In this document: positions 6,107 through 9,811 of the stretch, in pieces | Position numbering within the stretch: position 1 is the stretch's first letter | Layout: every line of letters begins with the position of its first letter | Source: Modestobacter sp. | Lineage (GTDB): Bacteria; Actinomycetota; Actinomycetes; Mycobacteriales; Geodermatophilaceae | DNA length: 9,811 bases | Assembly: GCA_025966175.1 (NCBI GenBank) | Contig: JAOPVN010000298.1 | Span: 1 to 9,811 of the forward strand | Direction: 5' to 3' | Translations under genes and position numbers: made by a program | The notes under the pieces: generated by a model | What the model was told of the DNA's origin: nothing | Databases searched by the model: none | What the model saw: the letters and a program-made list of their open reading frames with translations, nothing else

Positions 6107-6214
6107 TCAGCGCAGCGCGGGGCGGGGGCGCGGACAGACCGCGCTGCCGACCCGGAGCAGGTCGACGTGGAGACGGCGGGTCAGCGCTGTGCTGCCCGTC
6201 CGGATCCCTGCCAT
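6107..6214 (-). CDS. Sulfur-operon leader peptide (35 aa)
   Basis: A small gene of 35 codons precedes ssuD. Its core RRLHVDLLRVGSAVC, followed by a Pro/Arg tail, matches the short peptides found upstream of sulfate, cysteine and sulfonate genes in many actinobacteria, usually annotated only as putative leader peptide and recognised by an RRxHVDLxRVxSAxC pattern. ATG is at 6214 and TGA at 6109-6107, with 86 bases to the ssuD start. There is no good ribosome site, and the likely promoter places transcription start within a base or two of the ATG, so the message may be leaderless. Cys27 sits near the end of the conserved block, where stalling for lack of cysteinyl-tRNA could expose or hide the downstream hairpin. 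The match rests on motif recall; the sensing mechanism is inference. Confidence 0.8.
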   Translation of the reverse strand: MAGIRTGSTALTRRLHVDLLRVGSAVCPRPRPALR

Positions 6215-6220
6215 GTCACC

Positions 6221-6250
6221 AGTCTTCAAAGTCGATCGGATTGGTGTCAA
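6221..6250 (-). promoter_or_regulatory. Promoter of the leader peptide-ssuD operon
   Basis: On the minus strand a perfect TTGACA -35 lies at 6250-6245, and AAGACT (one change from TAnnnT) at 6226-6221, 18 bases apart. Transcription would begin around 6214, at the leader ATG itself. The stretch is AT-rich against its surroundings. GATT and AATC flank the -35 as a short imperfect inverted repeat at 6239-6253, a possible operator. Confidence 0.6.
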
Positions 6251-6272
6251 ATCGTCGTCCGGGGTAGCCGCG

Positions 6273-6278
6273 TAGCGT
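6273..6278 (+). promoter_or_regulatory. Possible -10 of the MOSC gene
   Basis: TAGCGT fits TAnnnT and ends 7 bases before the ATG at 6286, so the MOSC transcript may also be leaderless. No -35 is evident. The gap between this gene and the divergent leader peptide is only 71 bases, so both promoters must share it. Confidence 0.35.
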
Positions 6279-6285
6279 CCTCGGG

Positions 6286-6840
6286 ATGAGCGACGTGGTG
6301 GGCTCGGTGGCCTCGATCTCGGTCTACCCGGTCAAGTCCCTGGCCGGCAGGACGCTCCCCGCGGCCGAGGTGGACGCTGCCGGGCTGCGGGGCGACCGGG
6401 TCTACGCCGTGGTCGACGCCGACACCGGCGAGCGGGTCACGGTGAAGACGACGCCGCAGCTGCGCGAGGTGGTCGCCACCGGGGACACCGAGGCGGACAC
6501 GATCACCCTGACCGAGGTGCTCGGCCGCCCGGTGCGGCTGGCCGCCTCCGCGGCGGGCCCGCAGGTCGACGCCGCCGCGGTGCACCTGGTCTCCCGGGAG
6601 GCGATCGCCCGCGCCGCGGAGGGCGACGTCCCCGAGGGCTGCTCGGCCGACGACCCGCGCGCCAACCTGCTGCTGCACCTGCCCGGCGGCGACGAGCGCT
6701 CCTGGGTGGGCCGGCAGCTGCGCGTGGGGGAGGCGGTGCTCGACGTCGTCCGCACGCCGAAGCACTGCCTGGGCGTGTACGCCGAGGTCCGCGAACCCGG
6801 CCGGGTGGCCGAGGGCGACGCCGTCCACCTGCTCGACTGA
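6286..6840 (+). CDS. MOSC-domain protein
   Basis: The 184-residue protein is a compact member of the MOSC family, beta-barrel domains related to the molybdenum cofactor sulfurase C-terminus and to YcbX/YiiM, which work with molybdenum cofactor or handle reactive N-hydroxylated compounds. The start is typical of the MOSC N-terminal barrel: SISVYPVKSLAG (10-21) and GLRGDRVYAVVD (33-44). DDPRANLLL lies in the middle, and near the end RTPKHCLGVYAEV contains Cys161 at the position of the conserved family cysteine thought to act in sulfur or cofactor transfer. It is shorter than YcbX (about 370) but has both halves of the fold, so it looks complete. Only a weak ribosome site precedes the ATG at 6286. 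It is divergent from the sulfur operon; a shared link to sulfur chemistry is suggestive but unproven. Confidence 0.85.
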   Translation: MSDVVGSVASISVYPVKSLAGRTLPAAEVDAAGLRGDRVYAVVDADTGERVTVKTTPQLREVVATGDTEADTITLTEVLGRPVRLAASAAGPQVDAAAVHLVSREAIARAAEGDVPEGCSADDPRANLLLHLPGGDERSWVGRQLRVGEAVLDVVRTPKHCLGVYAEVREPGRVAEGDAVHLLD

Positions 6841-6870
6841 CCTGTCCGCCCCGTCGAGCGGGGAGCCGGC

Positions 6871-7232
6871 GGCGTCGGGGACGAGCGCTCGGCTGGGTGG
6901 GCCGGGTCGTCGCCCGGGCGCGGGCGACCGGCTGGGACCTCACCGCCTGCAACCTGGGCGTGCGCCAGGAGGCCGCACCGGAGGTCCAGCACCGCCTGCT
7001 CGCCGAGGCGCGACCACGGCTCCGGGACGGCGAGGTCACCGGCCTGGTCCTCAGCACCGGGATCGACGACACCACCGTGGTGGCCGGACGCCGTCGCGTC
7101 AGGCGGCCGACACGCTGACCGCCCTGGACCGTGTCGTCGAGAGCGCGACGGACGAGCGCTGGTCGCTCCTACGAACGGCTCAGCACCCTCGTCCGGCCGG
7201 CGTTCCGGGAGTGGTTGGCGGAACTCGGACGG
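6871..7232 (+). pseudogene. Decayed GDSL/SGNH hydrolase remnant
   Basis: No intact gene lies between the MOSC stop and thrS, but frame by frame the DNA still spells a GDSL-type esterase. GGVGDER at 6871-6888 is in one frame. A shift then gives LGWVGRVVARARATGWDLTA, then NLGVRQE and LVLSTGIDDTT, up to GRRRV at 7100. A second shift at about 7100 gives QAADTLTALDRVVESATDE. The original frame returns with SYERLSTLVRPAFREWLAEL at 7167-7226, which looks like a family C-terminus. The start with the catalytic GDS serine is missing, and the central-to-late region with the Asp-x-x-His dyad has been deleted. Two frameshifts plus two deletions mean it cannot make active enzyme. The family assignment is by recalled motif pattern. 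Confidence 0.7.
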
Positions 7233-7321
7233 CACGCGTCCTGTCCTGCCGAGGAGCCGCAGCGTGCTCCGCCGGGCACTCCTCGCGGACAAGTCGCACG
7301 AGCCGGTGGCGGCGCGCGCAC

Positions 7322-7327
7322 TAGTCT
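7322..7327 (+). promoter_or_regulatory. Possible -10 of thrS
   Basis: TAGTCT fits the TAnnnT pattern and would start a transcript about 45 bases before the thrS GTG. The region 18 bases upstream has no TTGACA-like element. No T-box leader or other structured aminoacyl-tRNA sensor fits in the short space before thrS. Confidence 0.35.
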
Positions 7328-7378
7328 CGGAGGCCCGGCTGTCCGGCCGGATGACGAACGACCACCCTGGAGCTCCTC

Positions 7379-9409
7379 GTGTCGACCCCGCCCTCGCCCA
7401 CCGCCGCCGCCCCGATCCGGGTGCCGGCCGGGACGACGGCCGCGCAGGCGCTCAAGGACGCAGGGGTGCCGCTGAAGGGCCCCGACGGCGCGGTCGTGGT
7501 CCGGGAGCTGTCCTCCGGGGACCTCAAGGACCTCGGCTGGGCCCCCGAGGCCGACGTCGAGGTCGACCCGGTCCCGGCCGCCAGCGCCGAGGGCCGTGCA
7601 GTCATCCGGCACTCCGCCGCGCACGTGCTCGCCCAGGCCGTGCAGGACCTGTTCCCCGGCACCCGGCTGGGCATCGGCCCGCCGGTGGAGAACGGCTTCT
7701 ACTACGACTTCGATCCGGAGCGGCCGTTCACCCCGGAAGACCTGCAGGCGCTGGAGAAGCGCATGCAGGAGATCGTCCGGGCCGGGCAGAACTTCCGCCG
7801 CCGGAAGATCAGTGACGACGAGGCCCGGGCCGAGCTGGCGCACGAGCCGTACAAGCTCGAGCTGTTCGGGCTCAAGGGCGGCGCGTCCGACGACGACGGC
7901 TCCTCGGTCGAGGTCGGCGGCGCGCAGCTGACCATGTACGACAACCTGGACGCCCGCACCGGCGACCGGGTCTGGACCGACCTGTGCCGCGGACCGCACC
8001 TGCCGCGCACCTCGAACATCCCGGCGTTCTCCCTCACCCGCAGCGCCGCCGCGTACTGGCGGGGGAGCGAGAAGAACCCGCAGCTGCAGCGGGTCTACGG
8101 CACCGCGTGGGAGAGCAAGGACGCGCACAAGGCGTACCTGGAGCACCTGGCCGAGGCCGAGCGGCGCGACCACCGCCGGCTCGGCGCCGAGCTGGACCTG
8201 TTCAGCTTCCCCGACGAGATCGGCTCCGGCCTGGTGGTCTTCCACCCCAAGGGTGGGGTCATCAAGCGGGAGATGGAGGACTACGTCCGTCGTCGGCACA
8301 TCGAGGAGGGCTTCGACTACGTCGGCACCCCGCACATCAGCAAGGCTCAGCTGTTCGAGACCTCGGGGCACCTGCCGTACTACGCGGACACCATGTTCCC
8401 GCCGATGGAGCTGGAGAACGCGGAGTACTACCTCAAGGCCATGAACTGCCCGATGCACAACCTGATCTTCCGGTCGCGCGGGCGGTCCTACCGCGAGCTG
8501 CCGCTGCGGTTCTTCGAGTTCGGATCGGTCTACCGCTACGAGAAGTCCGGGGTCGTGCACGGCCTCACCCGGGTCCGGGGTCTCACCCAGGACGACTCGC
8601 ACAGCTACGTGACCCCGGAGCAGGCACCGGGGGAGATCCGGCACCTGCTGGCCTTCGTGCTCGGGTTGCTGCGCGACTTCGGCCTCGACGACTACTACCT
8701 CGAGCTGTCCACCCGCGGGGACGACCCGGAGAAGCAGGCCAAGTTCATCGGGTCCGAGGAGGAATGGGCGCGGGCCACCGCCGTCCTCGAGGACGCGGCG
8801 AAGGAGACCGGACTGGAGTTGGTGCCCGACCCAGGCGGCGCCGCCTTCTACGGCCCCAAGATCTCCGTGCAGGCCCGCGACGCGATCGGCCGCACCTGGC
8901 AGATGTCGACCATCCAGTACGACTTCAACCAGCCGGCCCGGTTCGGTCTGGAGTACTCCTCCGCCGACGGTGGCCGGGCGCAGCCGGTGATGATCCACTC
9001 GGCGAAGTTCGGCTCCATCGAGCGGTTCTTCGGCGTGCTCACCGAGCACTACGCAGGCGCCTTCCCGGCCTGGCTGGCGCCGGTGCAGGTCGTCGGCATC
9101 CCGATCACCGACGAGCAGATCCCCTACCTGACCGACGTGGCCCTCCGGTTGAAGCAGCAGGGGATCCGGGTCGAGATCGACGACTCCGACGAGCGGATGC
9201 AGAAGAAGATCCGCACCGCCAGCAAGCAGAAGATCCCCTTCGTCCTTCTCGCCGGCGCCACTGACGCCGAGGCCGGCGCCGTCTCCTTCCGGTACCGCGA
9301 CGGCTCCCAGCGCAACGGCGTCCCCGTCGCCGACGCGGTGCAGCTGGTCGCCGACTGGATCAGCTCGCGGGCGAACGCCGACCCCTCGGCCGAGACGGCT
9401 GCCGGATGA
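7379..9409 (+). CDS. thrS: Threonyl-tRNA synthetase
   Basis: The 676-residue protein is a complete class II threonyl-tRNA synthetase, charging tRNA-Thr in the cytoplasm. A TGS domain occupies about residues 12-65. The editing domain, which removes serine, has its HxxxH motif at His78 and His82 and Cys203-Arg-Gly-Pro-His207 later. The catalytic core carries the zinc ligands Cys357 (in MNCPMH), His408 (TQDDSH) and His540 (MIHSAKFGS), with motif 2 at RYEKSGVVHGLTRVRG and motif 3 in the FGSIERFFG segment. The anticodon-binding domain is the last 110 or so residues, starting near LAPVQVVGIPI. GTG at 7379 is preceded by GGAG at 7369-7372 with 6-base spacing, which settles the start. The stop overlaps the following HIT gene as ATGA. 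Confidence 0.98.
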   Translation: MSTPPSPTAAAPIRVPAGTTAAQALKDAGVPLKGPDGAVVVRELSSGDLKDLGWAPEADVEVDPVPAASAEGRAVIRHSAAHVLAQAVQDLFPGTRLGIGPPVENGFYYDFDPERPFTPEDLQALEKRMQEIVRAGQNFRRRKISDDEARAELAHEPYKLELFGLKGGASDDDGSSVEVGGAQLTMYDNLDARTGDRVWTDLCRGPHLPRTSNIPAFSLTRSAAAYWRGSEKNPQLQRVYGTAWESKDAHKAYLEHLAEAERRDHRRLGAELDLFSFPDEIGSGLVVFHPKGGVIKREMEDYVRRRHIEEGFDYVGTPHISKAQLFETSGHLPYYADTMFPPMELENAEYYLKAMNCPMHNLIFRSRGRSYRELPLRFFEFGSVYRYEKSGVVHGLTRVRGLTQDDSHSYVTPEQAPGEIRHLLAFVLGLLRDFGLDDYYLELSTRGDDPEKQAKFIGSEEEWARATAVLEDAAKETGLELVPDPGGAAFYGPKISVQARDAIGRTWQMSTIQYDFNQPARFGLEYSSADGGRAQPVMIHSAKFGSIERFFGVLTEHYAGAFPAWLAPVQVVGIPITDEQIPYLTDVALRLKQQGIRVEIDDSDERMQKKIRTASKQKIPFVLLAGATDAEAGAVSFRYRDGSQRNGVPVADAVQLVADWISSRANADPSAETAAG

Positions 9410-9811
9410 GCGACGGCGGGCCGACAACGCCGTTCGAGCACCTCTGGACGCCGTACCGCATGGCCTACATCCGGGGTGAGGGCAAGCCCACGGGTGCTCA
9501 CGACTGCCCGTTCTGCGTCATCCCGGCCATGAGCGACGAGGAGGGGCTGATCGTGGCCCGGGGGACGACGGTCTTCGCCGTCCTCAACCTCTATCCGTAC
9601 AACGCCGGGCACCTGATGCTGGTGCCGTACCGGCACGTGCCCGACTACACCGACCTCACCTCGGACGAGGTCGCCGAGCTGGGCGCGTTCACCCAGACGG
9701 CGATGCGCACGGTGCGGGCGGTCACCGGCGCCCACGGATTCAACATCGGCATGAACCAGGGGTCGGTCGCCGGCGCCGGGATCGCCGACCACCTGCACCA
9801 GCACGCCGTGC
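9406..9811 (+). CDS. HIT-family protein, probable Ap4A phosphorylase (partial)
   Basis: The first 135 codons are present; the window ends inside the gene. The ATG at 9406 overlaps the thrS stop by four bases. LWTPYRMAYI (13-22), Cys34-Pro-Phe-Cys37, DEEGLIVARG, VLNLYPYNAGHLMLVPYRHV and GFNIGMNQG lead to the histidine triad His129-Leu-His131-Gln-His133, which carries the nucleotidyl-transfer histidine. The pattern and position match the mycobacterial HIT protein next to thrS (Rv2613c), reported as an Ap4A phosphorylase that splits diadenosine tetraphosphate with phosphate. The CxxC, which may bind zinc, occurs in many actinobacterial HIT proteins but is replaced in the M. tuberculosis protein as I recall it. 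Aminoacyl-tRNA synthetases make Ap4A as a side product, so coupling to thrS is sensible. Phosphorylase versus hydrolase cannot be proven from this fragment. Confidence 0.9.
   Translation, partial: MSDGGPTTPFEHLWTPYRMAYIRGEGKPTGAHDCPFCVIPAMSDEEGLIVARGTTVFAVLNLYPYNAGHLMLVPYRHVPDYTDLTSDEVAELGAFTQTAMRTVRAVTGAHGFNIGMNQGSVAGAGIADHLHQHAV

Noticed and set aside
4224..6275. A 683-codon plus-strand open frame opposite ssuD and the permease
   Set aside because: Very rich in Arg, Pro and Gly with no domain. It is the expected antisense shadow of GC-rich coding DNA, and the minus-strand genes have clear families.
7233..7378. T-box or other riboswitch before thrS
   Set aside because: Too short, with no T-box-like conserved sequence or specifier hairpin; only a plausible -10 and a good ribosome site.
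7169..9427. A 752-codon minus-strand open frame opposite thrS
   Set aside because: thrS on the plus strand is complete with all catalytic residues; the opposite frame has low-complexity composition and no recognisable motif.
1..9811. CRISPR arrays, insertion sequences or a new defence system
   Set aside because: No regularly spaced repeats, transposase, terminal inverted repeats or defence gene clusters are visible; the lone HNH gene has no partner.

Overview
The window is about 9.8 kb of very GC-rich DNA. Codons end mostly in G or C, GTG starts are frequent, and several gene pairs overlap by four bases (ATGA or GTGA). The gene families (an SsgA-like sporulation/division protein, an RskA-type anti-sigma factor, a PGPGW membrane protein, a sulfur-gene leader peptide, and thrS followed by a HIT-family Ap4A phosphorylase) point to an actinobacterium. 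The overall look suggests Geodermatophilaceae (Blastococcus, Geodermatophilus or Modestobacter), but that is inference from protein style, not a search result.

Layout. At the left end, minus strand, is tRNA-Gly(GCC) with a GNRA-capped hairpin behind it, then an SsgA-like protein gene. Divergent from this, on the plus strand, is a three-gene cluster: an ECF sigma factor, its membrane-bound RskA-like anti-sigma factor (4-base overlap) and a small PGPGW/TIGR02611-type membrane protein. tRNA-Val(CAC) follows closely, with a perfect 13-bp hairpin terminator and then an HNH nuclease gene. The HNH gene meets, three bases away, the end of a minus-strand sulfur operon read right to left: a 35-codon leader peptide, an SsuD-type alkanesulfonate monooxygenase, and an MHS-family permease overlapping it by four bases. 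Divergent from the leader peptide is a compact MOSC-domain protein. Behind it lies a decayed GDSL/SGNH hydrolase pseudogene in what otherwise looks like a 538-base gap. The window ends with full-length thrS and the first 135 codons of a HIT-family protein (probable Ap4A phosphorylase), overlapping by four bases.

How the genes work together. The sigma/anti-sigma pair is a signalling module in which the anti-sigma factor holds the sigma factor at the membrane. The leader peptide, hairpin, ssuD and permease form a likely sulfur-responsive unit for taking up an organosulfonate and releasing sulfite from it, with a secondary permease where an ABC transporter is more usual. thrS and the HIT gene pair an enzyme class that makes Ap4A with one that degrades it.

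The most notable items are the unlisted small leader-peptide gene with a promoter that would make it nearly leaderless, the Tyr-to-His change in SsuD at a position thought to matter for activity, the SsuD-permease pairing, the acidic insertion in the SsgA-like protein, and the GDSL remnant. I see no convincing new multi-gene defence or mobile system; most of the window is ordinary core chromosome.
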